Origin: an uncultured Paludibaculum sp.
GTDB taxonomy: Bacteria > Acidobacteriota > Terriglobia > Bryobacterales > Bryobacteraceae
Length of the DNA stretch: 64,000 nt
Reading direction: 5' to 3'
NCBI RefSeq assembly: GCF_963665245.1
Contig: NZ_OY762268.1
Coordinates: forward strand, 62,001-126,000
Below the pieces are notes generated by a model. The model had not been told where the DNA came from, did not search any database, and was given only the letters and a program-made list of their open reading frames with translations. Shown piece by piece: positions 8,681 through 19,071 of this stretch; the stretch's first letter is position 1; each line of letters opens with the position of its first letter. Made by a program: the position numbers and the translations under genes.

Positions 8681-8717
8681 AGCCGGTCCCCGGACCGGCT
8701 GCGGACGGAGCGTCCGC
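8681..8717. terminator. Two tandem hairpins between convergent genes
   Basis: AGCCGGTC-cccg-GACCGGCT (8681-8700) is followed directly by GCGGACG-gag-CGTCCGC (8701-8717). Both are perfect GC-rich stems located between the ends of the ADOP permease and the receiver-XRE gene. They probably act as a bidirectional terminator, although neither has a clear U-tract. Confidence 0.5.
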
Positions 8718-8774
8718 CTTACCCATAGTGACTGCTGCGGCCCCATGGGCAGTTGAACGTTCTGACGTAGCGTC

Positions 8775-9407
8775 CTAAAACTCGATGGAGCCCAGGATCT
8801 CACTGGGCTTCAGGCCGAAGGCGCGCGAGATGGCCAGCAGACTCTCGATGGAGGGCAGGTTCGCGCCTCGCTCAATGGAGCTGATCTGGCTGACGCTGAG
8901 CTTGGACGAGAGGGCGAGATCCTTCAACGACCAGTCGCGCTCGGCCCGCAGGATGCGGATGCGGTGCCCGAGCTTTTCGCGCAGCCGGTCGGGCAGCGTC
9001 CGGCCGAGGCCGAATTGCTCGACGGCGTTCGATAGAGACTGGCGCAGTTGCGCGAGGGAAAACGGCTTGGCCAGGTAGTCGAACACCTTCATGCGGAAGG
9101 TAGCGCGCATGTCTTCGAGCGAAGGATAGCCGGTGACGATGATGACGCAGATGCCGGGATAGCGCGTCACCAGTTGCTCCAGGACCTTGTCGCCGCGCAC
9201 CTCGCCCATCTTCATGTCGAGCAGCACGATGTCGGGGCGGTGGTCGTCGGCGGACTCGAACAGCGTGTCGGGCTTGTCGAACGTCCGCACACTGTAGAGT
9301 CCTTCGTCCTTCAGGAAGTCCTCGACATAGGTGAGGAAGTCGATGTCGTCGTCGAGCACGGCGATCTCGATCAACGAAGGATTGGCGACGATCTGTTCAG
9401 CGCTCAT
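8775..9407 (-). CDS. Response regulator with receiver domain fused to an XRE/Cro-type helix-turn-helix
   Basis: The 210 residues hold a receiver domain (residues 12-130: LDDDID acidic pocket, Asp64 in VLLDMKMG, Thr in IIVTGYPS, Lys in YLAKPFS) followed by an XRE-type DNA-binding domain (about 148-205: LRAERDWSLKDLALSSKLSVSQISSIERGANLPSIESLLAISRAF). Response regulators usually carry OmpR, NarL or NtrC/Fis outputs; an XRE output is uncommon. Its start overlaps the kinase stop by 4 nt (ATGA), so the two are translationally coupled and surely cognate. The pair is transcribed away from the actA-coxD operon, from a shared 138-bp region, making that operon the first candidate target. Confidence 0.88.
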   Translation of the reverse strand: MSAEQIVANPSLIEIAVLDDDIDFLTYVEDFLKDEGLYSVRTFDKPDTLFESADDHRPDIVLLDMKMGEVRGDKVLEQLVTRYPGICVIIVTGYPSLEDMRATFRMKVFDYLAKPFSLAQLRQSLSNAVEQFGLGRTLPDRLREKLGHRIRILRAERDWSLKDLALSSKLSVSQISSIERGANLPSIESLLAISRAFGLKPSEILGSIEF

Positions 9408-10900
9408 TGCTTGGCACTCTCCCTCTGTTCTCCATCACCAGGCGCCGCCGGCAGGCAAACCTCCAGGCGCGCCCCACCCGACGTGCAGTTCGAAGCCGTG
9501 ATGGTGCCGCCGTGCTGGTGGACGATTCCTTCGGCGACGGTCAAACCCAGTCCTGTACCCCACGAGTCGAGCCGGGTCGAGACAAAGGCCTCGAAGATGT
9601 CGGGCAGGATTTCGGCGGGGATCCCTGGACCATTATCGTCGACTGTGATCGAGAACGCCGGGCCGCCGTCGATGTGGTGGGGGCGGCAGGCGGCGCGGAT
9701 GACGCCGCCACAATCGGGTACGGCGTTCAGGGCGTTGCGTAGAAGGTTGACGAAGACCTGGTTCAGGCGATCGGCGTTCCCGACGACGGCCGCCCCCTCG
9801 CCGATGGCATTGGTGAACTGGACAGCGCCGGCCTTCTCGTCAATGGCAACCAGTTGCCAGGCTTCGTCGACGGCGGGCCGCAGCTCGACCGGGCCCATCT
9901 CCTGGCGGCGTTGGCGGGCGAAGTCCAGCAGGCTTTCGCTGATCCGCCGCAATCGGCTGGTGACCCGCACCATGCGGGCCAGGCGCGCCTGCGCGGGGCC
10001 ATCGTCCACGGTCTCGATCAACTTCTCGATGGAGCCGTGCAGCACGGCCAGGGGCGTGTTCATCTCGTGGGCGACGCTGGCGCTGAGCAGACCGAGGCTC
10101 ACCAGACGGTCCTGTGCCTCGAGGTTGCGCTTGGCGCGTTCGAGATCGTCCTCGTGTTTGCGCAACTCGCGCACGGTGACGTTGTGCGAAAGCAGAATCT
10201 GGCCAATCTCGTCGCCGGGGATGAAGCTCTCGTCGATGATCTCCGCCTCGCGATCGCCTTCGCGCGTGGCGCGGTCGGCCTCGAGCAGGAGACGAAGCGG
10301 TTGGTAGACGTAGCGTGGCATGATCACCAGTTCGAGGACCAGCACGGCCAGGATGTAGATGACACCCAGAACGGCAAAGGCCCCCACCGCAACCGAGGCG
10401 ACCATGCCGCTGTAGAAGTCGAGGGGGAGGGTGAGGCGGTAGTAGCGGTTGGTGCCGGCGATCGTCTTGTAGATGTGCTGGCTGGTGGGCTGGTGCTGCC
10501 AGATGCGGCCCGGATAGCGCGCCATCCAGGCGCGGCCTTCGTCGGTGAGGCCGAAGTCGTCGGCGGTGCCTGTCTTGAGATCGTAGGGGCGTAGCTCCTG
10601 TTCGCCGCTTTCCGGAGTGAGGTAGGAGAAGGAGTTGAAGATCAGGGTGAGCTCGCGCGCCTTGGCCTGCTCCATGCGCACCTCGACGAAGTGGATGACG
10701 GTGAAGTAGACAGCGCAGGTGAGGATGAGGAAGAAGCTGTTGTGCAGCACCATCAGTTTGGGGCGCACACGCAGGTCTCCGAAGCGTCGGCTGATGCCGG
10801 TGAGGGGGCGCGGTTCCATCACCTTGGCAGGAATTCCGGGACCTCCGCCAATCGGCTGAGTCCCTTCCGGGTCCAGGCGCATCGAATTACTGCCAGACAA
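9404..10900 (-). CDS. Membrane-bound sensor histidine kinase
   Basis: This 498-residue kinase starts at a TTG (10900) with TAGGAG 9 nt upstream; an ATG at 10882 lacks such a site. Transmembrane helices lie at about 52-70 and 163-193 and flank a periplasmic sensor segment of about 90 residues. A HAMP-like linker (195-250) follows, then a HisKA domain with His278 in SVAHEMNTPLAVLHG, and a HATPase domain with NLLRNALNAV, DNGPGIP and GTGLGLTVAEGIV. The H-box HEMNTPLAVL is reminiscent of the RegB/PrrB redox kinases (HELNTPLATI), but the redox cysteine and quinone motifs of that family are not evident. It probably signals to the receiver-XRE protein encoded immediately downstream. Confidence 0.88.
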   Translation of the reverse strand: MSGSNSMRLDPEGTQPIGGGPGIPAKVMEPRPLTGISRRFGDLRVRPKLMVLHNSFFLILTCAVYFTVIHFVEVRMEQAKARELTLIFNSFSYLTPESGEQELRPYDLKTGTADDFGLTDEGRAWMARYPGRIWQHQPTSQHIYKTIAGTNRYYRLTLPLDFYSGMVASVAVGAFAVLGVIYILAVLVLELVIMPRYVYQPLRLLLEADRATREGDREAEIIDESFIPGDEIGQILLSHNVTVRELRKHEDDLERAKRNLEAQDRLVSLGLLSASVAHEMNTPLAVLHGSIEKLIETVDDGPAQARLARMVRVTSRLRRISESLLDFARQRRQEMGPVELRPAVDEAWQLVAIDEKAGAVQFTNAIGEGAAVVGNADRLNQVFVNLLRNALNAVPDCGGVIRAACRPHHIDGGPAFSITVDDNGPGIPAEILPDIFEAFVSTRLDSWGTGLGLTVAEGIVHQHGGTITASNCTSGGARLEVCLPAAPGDGEQRESAKQ

Positions 10901-10915
10901 GAATTCTTGCTCCTA

Positions 10916-10944
10916 TTGCGTAAATTGTATCGTTATGGTAGAAA
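10916..10944 (+). promoter_or_regulatory. Candidate promoter of the act-cox operon
   Basis: TTGCGT (10916-10921), a 17-nt spacer and TAGAAA (10939-10944) give a plausible sigma-70 promoter with a 5' leader of about 90 nt before actA. A GC hairpin, GCTC(T)CCGCG-ca-CGCGGAGC at 10954-10973, would lie at the start of the leader. Each box matches consensus at only four of six positions. Confidence 0.35.
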
Positions 10945-11038
10945 ATCATGTAAGCTCTCCGCGCACGCGGAGCAGCGCAAACCCGCCTTGCCAAATCAGA
11001 GGGGCTGAGGCTGGACTGGTTCTGAAAGACATCCTGGC

Positions 11039-11686
11039 ATGAGTGCTATCTTCTCGAAGCAGTTCGACACAAAACTGCGTCTGGCTGCCGGTGCAATCGT
11101 CCTCGTTCTTGGGGCGACCGGTGCCGTGATGGGTTATCTGCTGCACCCTAAGCAGTTTGACACTGGATATACGCCCGTGCAGCCTGTGGCGTACAGCCAC
11201 AAACTGCATGCCGGCAACCTTGGCGTGGACTGCCTGTACTGCCACTACACAGTGGACAAGTCCAGCTACGCCGCTGTCCCGATGACCGAAACGTGCATGA
11301 ATTGCCATGTGCGGGTGAGGGAGAAGGATCCCAAGCTCCAGTTGGTTCGCGACAGCTATGCGACCGGCGAGCCCATCCCTTGGGTGAAAGTCCACCGGCT
11401 GCCCGACTACGTTTATTTTAACCACCAGGCGCACGTGACATCGGGCGTGAGCTGCGTGAGCTGCCATGGCCGCGTCGATCAGATGGTGGAAGTGCGCCAG
11501 GTGCAGCCCCTGTCGATGGCTTGGTGTCTGGAGTGCCATCGTAACGCCGCGCCGAATGTGCGGCCTGTGGAGTACGTGACGAAACTGGACTGGAAACCGG
11601 AAGGCGACCCGGCGGAACTGGGCGCGAAGCTGATGAAGGCCAAGGGCATCCACCCCCCCACGAATTGCTCGGGGTGCCATCGATAA
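11039..11686 (+). CDS. actA: Alternative complex III subunit A, pentaheme cytochrome c
   Basis: The 215 residues have one N-terminal anchor helix (LAAGAIVLVLGATGAVMGYLL) and five CxxCH haem-binding motifs: CLYCH, CMNCH, CVSCH, CLECH and CSGCH. This matches the pentahaem ActA of alternative complex III, which replaces the bc1 complex as quinol:acceptor oxidoreductase. The haems face the periplasm and pass electrons on towards ActE and the oxidase. It is the first gene of an operon of at least twelve genes. The start has only a weak ribosome site. Confidence 0.93.
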   Translation: MSAIFSKQFDTKLRLAAGAIVLVLGATGAVMGYLLHPKQFDTGYTPVQPVAYSHKLHAGNLGVDCLYCHYTVDKSSYAAVPMTETCMNCHVRVREKDPKLQLVRDSYATGEPIPWVKVHRLPDYVYFNHQAHVTSGVSCVSCHGRVDQMVEVRQVQPLSMAWCLECHRNAAPNVRPVEYVTKLDWKPEGDPAELGAKLMKAKGIHPPTNCSGCHR

Positions 11687-11703
11687 TCCGCTGGTGCGAG
11701 ACG

Positions 11704-14673
11704 ATGAACGATTTCATACAAATCAACCCGACCAGCCTGACTGGCAAAAAGTATTGGCGGAGTCTGGACCAACTGGCCGACACTCCGCAGTTCCGCGAAT
11801 GGGCGGAGCGTGAGTTCCAGGATGGCGCCTCAGAGATGCTCTCGGGCAGTTCGCGGCGCACGCTGTTGAAGCTGATGGCCGCCGGCCTCGGCTTGGCAGG
11901 TCTTACGGCCTGCCGCCGTCCCGTGGAGCACATCCTGCCTATGTCGAAGGGCATCGAGGGCTATGTGCACGGCAAGCCGGTTCACTACGCCACGGTGGCG
12001 AATGTGGATGGCGCCGCTGTCGGCCTGGTCGTGAAGTCGTTCGACGGCCGGCCCATCAAGGTGGAAGGCAATCCGCGGCACCCTAATTCGCTGGGCGCGA
12101 CCAGTGCGCACACGCAGGCGATGGTGCTGGACATCTACGATCCGGATCGTTTGACCGGGGTTACGCGGCAGGGCAAGAAGTCGTCGTGGGATGAGTTCAA
12201 CGCCTGGTGGAAGCAGCAGGCCGCCGGGCTGGGTGACGGATCCGGACTGCGGATTCTGTCGGAGCGCACGGCGTCTCCGGCGATCGACGCGCAGAAGGCT
12301 GAGATTCTCAAGAAGTATCCGAAAGCGCAGTGGGTGGAGTACAACTCGGTCAGCACCGATGAAGCCCGCCTGGGTGCGCAGATGGCGTTCGGGCAGCCTC
12401 TGGAAGCCCAGTACGCCTACGACAAGGCCGATGTGGTCTTCGCGCTGGACTGCGATTTCCTCGGGTTGGATTCACCTACCACCCTGCCGACGAAGCAGTT
12501 CTCCGCGCGCCGCAAGGTAAACGACCCCAAGGCCGAGATCAACCGCCTGTATGTGGCGGAGTCGAACTTCAGCATCACGGGCGCAATGGCCGATCACCGG
12601 CTTCGCCTGAAGTCCTCCGATGCCGGTGCGTTCGCGCTGGCTCTGGCCAAGGAGTTGAACGTCAGCGGCACCGAGTTGAAGGTGCTGGGCGGGTCTGGTA
12701 CAAGCAAGACGCAGAAGTTCGTTGCGGCTCTGGCCAAAGACCTGGCGTCGAAGAAGGGCAAATCGATCGTCGTGGCCGGTCCGCGGCAGCCGGCGGCGGT
12801 TCACGCACTGGTCGCGCTGATCAATCAGGCACTGGGCAATACGGGCCAGACCGTCGTCTACATGAAGCCCGCGTCCAGCGCAGCCCCTTCGCTCGACGCG
12901 GTGAAACAGTTGACCGCCGACATCAATGCCGGACAGGTCAAAGCTCTGTTTGTGCTGGGCGGCAATCCGGTCTACACGCTGCCGGCCGATCTGTCCTTCT
13001 CGGACGCGATCAAGAAGGTGCCGGCGACCGTGGCGCTGACCGCCGATGAAAATGAAACCTGGGCCTCCACGCAGTGGCAACTGCCCGAAGCCCATCCTTT
13101 CGAATCGTGGGGCGACGCCCGCGCTCTGGACGGAACGGTCAGCATCCAGCAGCCTCTGATCGAGCCGCTGTATGGCGGCAAGAGCGTGCTGGAACTCGCG
13201 GCCACGATTGCCGGAACCGAAGGCAAGGCCTACGATCTGGTGAAGAAGTCGTGGACCTCGCAGTGGGCTGCGGACGCCGACAAGAAGTGGAATCTGGCTC
13301 TGCACGACGGCGTGATTGAAGGCACGAAGCAGGCTCCGGTGGATGCGAAGGCGGACGCAGGCAAAGTGCTGGCTGCCGCGCAGGCGGCCATCAAACCCGC
13401 GTCGAGCGGGCTTGAGGTTGTGTTCTACCCCTCGGCCGGACCCTACGATGGCCGTTTCGCCAACAACGCCTGGCTGCAGGAAGCGCCCGACCCCATGACT
13501 AAGGTCGTGTGGGACAACGCGGGCCTGCTCAGCGGCAAGACCGCCCAACAACTGGGCGTTGAGAACGGCGACGTGCTGACGCTCTCGGCCAACGGCAAAG
13601 AGATCAAGATGCCGGCGATGATCATGCCGGGGCACGCCGACGATTCCATCTCCGTGGCGCTGGGCTACGGCCGGTCGTCCTGCGGACGGGTGGGTCAGAA
13701 CGTCGGACATCGCGCGGAGGGCCTGCGAACGCTGGCTGGTTTCCACATGGCGGCGGTCCAGGCTCGCAAGAGTGGCGAGACCTATCAACTGGTGACGACG
13801 CAGGAACACCACACGCTGGAAGAGCCCATCACGCACCTGATGCGCACGGACATCGTGAAGGAACTGCCGGTGGAAGAGTACGCCAAGGAGCCCGGCGTGC
13901 TGCACGAAGAGCACGGCGAGCCGGTGCAGGACATGTTTGCCGGCTGGGACTACTCGAAGGGCTACCAGTGGGGCATGTCCATCGACCTGAATGCCTGCAC
14001 GGGCTGCAACGCCTGCCTGGTGGCTTGCGTGGCGGAGAACAACATCCCGGTGGTGGGTAAGGATCAGGTGAATCGCGGCCGCGAAATGCACTGGATCCGC
14101 ATGGACCGCTACTTCACGGGCAATATGGACGATGCCCAGGCGGTGATGCAGCCAATGGCCTGCCAGCAGTGCGAAAAGGCTCCTTGCGAGTCCGTCTGCC
14201 CGGTGGCGGCCACGGTCCACAGTCCGGAAGGCATCAACGAGATGGCCTACAACCGGTGTGTCGGCACCCGCTACTGCTCGAACAACTGCCCGTACAAAGT
14301 GCGCCGGTTCAACTTCCTGAACTGGAATAAGGACATTCCCGAAGCGCGCAAGATGGTGTTCAATCCGAATGTCACCGTCCGCATGCGCGGCATCATGGAG
14401 AAGTGCAACTACTGCGTGCAGCGCATTGAAGGCGCGCGCATCCAGGCACAGAGCGAGAACCGCCGTCCCATCAAGGACGGAGAGATTGTGACCGCCTGCC
14501 AGCAGGTGTGTCCGGCCGATGCAATCGTATTCGGCAACATCAACGATCCCGAGAGTGGCGTGGCCAAAGCCAAGAAGCAGCCGCGCAACTACATCGTGAT
14601 CGAAGAATTGAACACGAAGCCGCGCACCACCTACCTGGCGAAGATGCGCAATCCCAATCCGGAGCTGGCATAA
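11704..14673 (+). CDS. actB: Alternative complex III subunit B, molybdopterin-oxidoreductase-like iron-sulfur protein
   Basis: The protein has 989 residues. The start at MNDFIQINP is chosen because ActB proteins open with this KYWRSLDQLADTPQF segment; 13 in-frame codons upstream overlap actA. A twin-arginine motif SRRTLLK (residues 50-56) is followed by a lipobox LTAC with Cys70, so it is a Tat-exported protein probably also lipidated. The N-terminal two thirds resemble a molybdopterin oxidoreductase domain, which in this family holds no cofactor. The C-terminal third carries four cysteine clusters (CTGCNACLVAC, CQQCEKAPCESVCP, CVGTRYCSNNCP and CNYC...CQQVCP) for three [4Fe-4S] and one [3Fe-4S] centres in the known complex. 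It is linked to actC by a 3-nt gap. Confidence 0.93.
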   Translation: MNDFIQINPTSLTGKKYWRSLDQLADTPQFREWAEREFQDGASEMLSGSSRRTLLKLMAAGLGLAGLTACRRPVEHILPMSKGIEGYVHGKPVHYATVANVDGAAVGLVVKSFDGRPIKVEGNPRHPNSLGATSAHTQAMVLDIYDPDRLTGVTRQGKKSSWDEFNAWWKQQAAGLGDGSGLRILSERTASPAIDAQKAEILKKYPKAQWVEYNSVSTDEARLGAQMAFGQPLEAQYAYDKADVVFALDCDFLGLDSPTTLPTKQFSARRKVNDPKAEINRLYVAESNFSITGAMADHRLRLKSSDAGAFALALAKELNVSGTELKVLGGSGTSKTQKFVAALAKDLASKKGKSIVVAGPRQPAAVHALVALINQALGNTGQTVVYMKPASSAAPSLDAVKQLTADINAGQVKALFVLGGNPVYTLPADLSFSDAIKKVPATVALTADENETWASTQWQLPEAHPFESWGDARALDGTVSIQQPLIEPLYGGKSVLELAATIAGTEGKAYDLVKKSWTSQWAADADKKWNLALHDGVIEGTKQAPVDAKADAGKVLAAAQAAIKPASSGLEVVFYPSAGPYDGRFANNAWLQEAPDPMTKVVWDNAGLLSGKTAQQLGVENGDVLTLSANGKEIKMPAMIMPGHADDSISVALGYGRSSCGRVGQNVGHRAEGLRTLAGFHMAAVQARKSGETYQLVTTQEHHTLEEPITHLMRTDIVKELPVEEYAKEPGVLHEEHGEPVQDMFAGWDYSKGYQWGMSIDLNACTGCNACLVACVAENNIPVVGKDQVNRGREMHWIRMDRYFTGNMDDAQAVMQPMACQQCEKAPCESVCPVAATVHSPEGINEMAYNRCVGTRYCSNNCPYKVRRFNFLNWNKDIPEARKMVFNPNVTVRMRGIMEKCNYCVQRIEGARIQAQSENRRPIKDGEIVTACQQVCPADAIVFGNINDPESGVAKAKKQPRNYIVIEELNTKPRTTYLAKMRNPNPELA

Positions 14674-14676
14674 CTC

Positions 14677-16085
<1,409 letters not shown>

Positions 16086-16086
<1 letters not shown>

Positions 16087-16673
16087 TGGCCACCAATCTT
16101 CTCGCCCGGCTGAATCTGCCCGGCTTCGAGAGTGAATCGAAGAAGGTGAAGCACTACGGTGTCGTCGCCAACTTCGACACGCCGGAGGATCTGCTGCGGG
16201 CTGTGCGGACCGCGCGTACGGCGGGCTTCTCGAAAATGGAAGCCTACACGCCATTCCCGATTCACGGCATCGACGAGGCCCTGGGCGCGCCCCGCTCGCC
16301 TCTGGGCAAGATCGTTATCTGCTGTGGTCTCACCGGCCTCGCTTCGGCCGTCCTGCTGCAATGGTGGACGGGTGCGGTGGACTACCCGCTCTCGGTCGCG
16401 GGCAAGCCGCTGTTCGCGCTGGAGCCTTCGGTCCCGATCATGTTTGAGCTCAGCGTGCTGCTTAGCGCGTTTGGCGCGGTGTTGGGGATGCTCCACCTGA
16501 ACCGGCTGCCCACCTACTACCACGCTTTCTTCAACTACTCCAAAGCCGCAGGCGCCACCAACGACCGGTTCCTGCTGGCCGTGGAAGTAGAAGATCCCAA
16601 GTTCATCGCCGAGGAGGTCAAGACCTTCCTGGATTCGTGCGGCAGCCGCCACACGGAGCTGGTGGAGGCCTGA
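16086..16673 (+). CDS. actD: Alternative complex III subunit D (DUF3341)
   Basis: The 195-residue protein starts at the ATG that overlaps the actC stop. It opens with a soluble domain containing YGVVANFDTPEDLLRAVRTARTAGFSKMEAYTPFPIHGIDEALG, the hallmark of the DUF3341 ActD family. Two transmembrane helices follow (VICCGLTGLASAVLLQWW and MFELSVLLSAFGAVLGMLHL), then a short C-terminal soluble part. It is a structural subunit without cofactors. It is coupled to actE through a TGATG overlap. Confidence 0.92.
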
Positions 16674-17290
16674 TGACAATGCAGACTCGACGCATCACAC
16701 AGTTGCTGCTCGTCGTCGCAGCCAGCTCGCTGCTGGGCGCCTGCTCCAACTTCCCGTCTCGTCAGCCGCCCATCTGGGTGTTCCCGGACATGAAGCGGCA
16801 GGACAAGTACAAGCCCCAGATGCACTCCGATTTCTTCGCCGACGGCCGCGCCAGCCGCCGTCCGGTGGCGGGCACGCTCTCACAGGAGATGTACCGCGCC
16901 GATGAGTCGCTGGCCACCGGTGTCGCTGCCGGCAACACCTATCTGGCGCGTAATCCGCTGCCGCTGACCAAGGAGAATCTCCTCCACGGCCAGGTGAAGT
17001 TCAACACCTACTGTTCGCCGTGCCACGACCGCACCGGCTCCGGCCGCGGCGTGGTCCCGAGCAAGGCCACATGGGTGCCGGGCAATCTGCACGACGACCG
17101 TATCGTCAACATGGTGGACGGCGAAATCTATCACGTGCTGTCGAATGGCCGCCGTTCCATGCCGGGTTACCGGTTCCAGATCTCTGAACAGGACCGCTGG
17201 GCTATCGTCGCCTATGTGCGGGCGCTGCAGCGCTCATGGCGCGGCACCATGACCGATGTTCCGGCCGATTCCCAGGCCAAGGTGAGGTAA
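16673..17290 (+). CDS. actE: Alternative complex III subunit E, monohaem cytochrome c lipoprotein
   Basis: The 205-residue protein has a lipoprotein signal peptide with lipobox LLGAC (Cys24), consistent with the lipid anchor found on ActE in solved complexes. It carries one haem motif, CSPCH (residues 114-118), and a Met-containing distal loop, GRRSMPGY. The ATG is fused to the actD stop (TGATG). It is expected to collect electrons from ActA and hand them to the cytochrome c domain of the oxidase. Confidence 0.92.
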   Translation: MTMQTRRITQLLLVVAASSLLGACSNFPSRQPPIWVFPDMKRQDKYKPQMHSDFFADGRASRRPVAGTLSQEMYRADESLATGVAAGNTYLARNPLPLTKENLLHGQVKFNTYCSPCHDRTGSGRGVVPSKATWVPGNLHDDRIVNMVDGEIYHVLSNGRRSMPGYRFQISEQDRWAIVAYVRALQRSWRGTMTDVPADSQAKVR

Positions 17291-17298
17291 GCAGATCC

Positions 17299-18501
17299 AT
17301 GGCGCATCACGATCATCATCAAGTCACCGACAACTACTTCCTTGCGCCTGAGGCGTGGACCAAGGTCCGCAACTCGCTGGTGTTCATCGCGCTGGTGAGC
17401 TGGCTGGCCATGGCCGCCGGCTTCAGCACTAATCGCGAACAGTTCCACTTCTCCTACCTGGTCGCCTTTGCCTATTTCGTATCCATCGCCTTGGGCGCGA
17501 TGTTCTATGTCATGGTGCAGCACCTCACCGGCTCCGCCTGGAGCGTGACGGTGCGCCGCCTGATGGAAAACATCATGCGAACCATCCCCGTGGCGCTCAT
17601 CCTGGTGCTGCCCGTGATCTTCGGCACGCACTACATGTATGAGTGGACCCACGCCACCGCCGTCAAGGATCCCATTCTCTCCAAGAAGCTGGGCTTCCTG
17701 AACGATCAGTGGTTCGTCATCCGCAGCTTCATTGTGCTGGCCCTGTGGAGCCTCTTCGCCTGGCGCCTCTACTCGATTTCGCGGGCGCAGGACGACAATG
17801 GCTCACTCAAGCACACGCAGGCCGCCGAACGCTGGAGCGCGCCGGGGCTGCTGATGCTGTTCCTCACCGCCTCGCTGGCCGCTTATGACTGGGTGATGTC
17901 GCTGGATCCGCACTGGTATTCGACCATGTTTGGCGTCTACTTCCTGGCGGGCGGCGCCCTGGCTTTCATGGCCGCGCTGATCCTCATCTGCCTGGGCCTG
18001 CGCTCGGCCGGATATCTGGAGAACTCGATCAAAGACGAGCACTACCACGACCTGGGCAAGTGGCTTTTCGCCCTGACGGTGTTCTGGGCCTACATTGCCT
18101 TCTCTCAGTACATGCTCATCTGGTACAGCAACCTGCCCGAGGAAGTCGCCTGGTTCCAGCGCCGTCTGGCCGGGGGCTGGTACAACTGGCGGCCATTCCT
18201 GATCCTCTTCCACTTCTTCCTTCCGTTCTTCGCGCTGATGCCGCGCGCCAGCAAGCGGAACCTGAAAGTGCTGGGCTTCTTCGCCGGCTACACGCTGCTG
18301 ATGCATTACTTCGACCTCTACTGGCAGGTGATGCCCGTGTTGCATGGCAAGGGACCGCAGGTGAGCTGGATGGATCCCGTGGCCTTCCTGGCCGTGGGCA
18401 GCACTTTTGGGCTGGTGTTCTGGTCCGGACTCCGCAAGAAGCCGCTGGTGCCGGTGGGCGACCCACGGCTCGACCAGTGTCTTGCGTTCCATAACGTCTA
18501 G
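17299..18501 (+). CDS. actF: Alternative complex III subunit F, NrfD-like membrane protein
   Basis: The 400-residue polytopic protein starts with a His-rich stretch, MAHHDHHQVTDNYF. The upstream in-frame extension lies inside actE and is discarded. About ten transmembrane helices follow, with segments typical of ActF such as AAYDWVMSLDPHWYSTMFGVYFLAGG and WAYIAFSQYMLIWYSNLPEE. ActF is the second NrfD-like membrane subunit of the complex, related to ActC but without the quinol site. The start has only a weak ribosome site, 8 nt after actE. Confidence 0.92.
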   Translation: MAHHDHHQVTDNYFLAPEAWTKVRNSLVFIALVSWLAMAAGFSTNREQFHFSYLVAFAYFVSIALGAMFYVMVQHLTGSAWSVTVRRLMENIMRTIPVALILVLPVIFGTHYMYEWTHATAVKDPILSKKLGFLNDQWFVIRSFIVLALWSLFAWRLYSISRAQDDNGSLKHTQAAERWSAPGLLMLFLTASLAAYDWVMSLDPHWYSTMFGVYFLAGGALAFMAALILICLGLRSAGYLENSIKDEHYHDLGKWLFALTVFWAYIAFSQYMLIWYSNLPEEVAWFQRRLAGGWYNWRPFLILFHFFLPFFALMPRASKRNLKVLGFFAGYTLLMHYFDLYWQVMPVLHGKGPQVSWMDPVAFLAVGSTFGLVFWSGLRKKPLVPVGDPRLDQCLAFHNV

Positions 18502-18521
18502 AGGCCCCTGGAGTATCGAAG

Positions 18522-19061
18522 ATGCTTGATCCGAATCAGGAACACGATCAGACAATGCCCGACACGGCCATCATGGTCGAAGGTGTCGACTACGATCGCC
18601 GCGACGCCAAGGCCGGCCTCATCGCTATCGTCTCCACCGCGGTCATGGGCGTGTTTATTGCCATGATCATCGGCGTGTACTGGCTGTATGTCGTTGCTTA
18701 CGAGAAGGTCGAGTTCGACCAGTACGCCGGTGTCGCCAGTAAGGAACTGCAGGCCATCCACGACCGCGAAGAAGAGCAACTTCATCGCTATTCGTACATC
18801 GATAAAGAGAAGGGGATTGTTCGCATCCCTATCGATCGTGCAATGGACATCGTGGCTACGGAGTTCGCGGAAGGCAAGGTTGGCTACAACACCCAGTCCT
18901 ATGCCGTGAAAGATGAATTGCCCGGCGGCGCGGCCGGCGGAGCCAATGCTCCGGCGCCCGGCGCCGCGCCCGCCGGCACAACGCCCGCGGGTACTGCTCC
19001 GGCGGCGCCCGCACCCGCTCCCGCAAAGCCGGCCGCGTCTGAACATAAGGCGGCCCATTAG
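18522..19061 (+). CDS. Membrane-anchored periplasmic protein of the act-cox operon, function unknown
   Basis: The 179-residue protein has an N-terminal cytoplasmic tail, one transmembrane helix (about 32-58, LIAIVSTAVMGVFIAMIIGVYWLY) and a periplasmic domain of about 70 residues. That domain includes KELQAIHDREEEQLHRYSYIDKEKG and RIPIDRAMDIVATEF, and a low-complexity Pro/Ala tail ends in EHKAAH. There are no haem or metal motifs. The helical YxxxDxxKGxxRIPIxxAMxxV pattern resembles small proteins that accompany acidobacterial and other act-cox operons, probably as an assembly or bridging factor between the two complexes, but I cannot assign a name. It lies 20 nt after actF and 10 nt before sco. 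Confidence 0.78.
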   Translation: MLDPNQEHDQTMPDTAIMVEGVDYDRRDAKAGLIAIVSTAVMGVFIAMIIGVYWLYVVAYEKVEFDQYAGVASKELQAIHDREEEQLHRYSYIDKEKGIVRIPIDRAMDIVATEFAEGKVGYNTQSYAVKDELPGGAAGGANAPAPGAAPAGTTPAGTAPAAPAPAPAKPAASEHKAAH

Positions 19062-19071
19062 GGACATACTC

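Noticed and set aside
10954..10973. GC hairpin in the actA leader considered as a terminator or riboswitch
   Set aside because: There is no U-tract and no recognisable aptamer; it may just be a stem in a leader. Mentioned only under the promoter.
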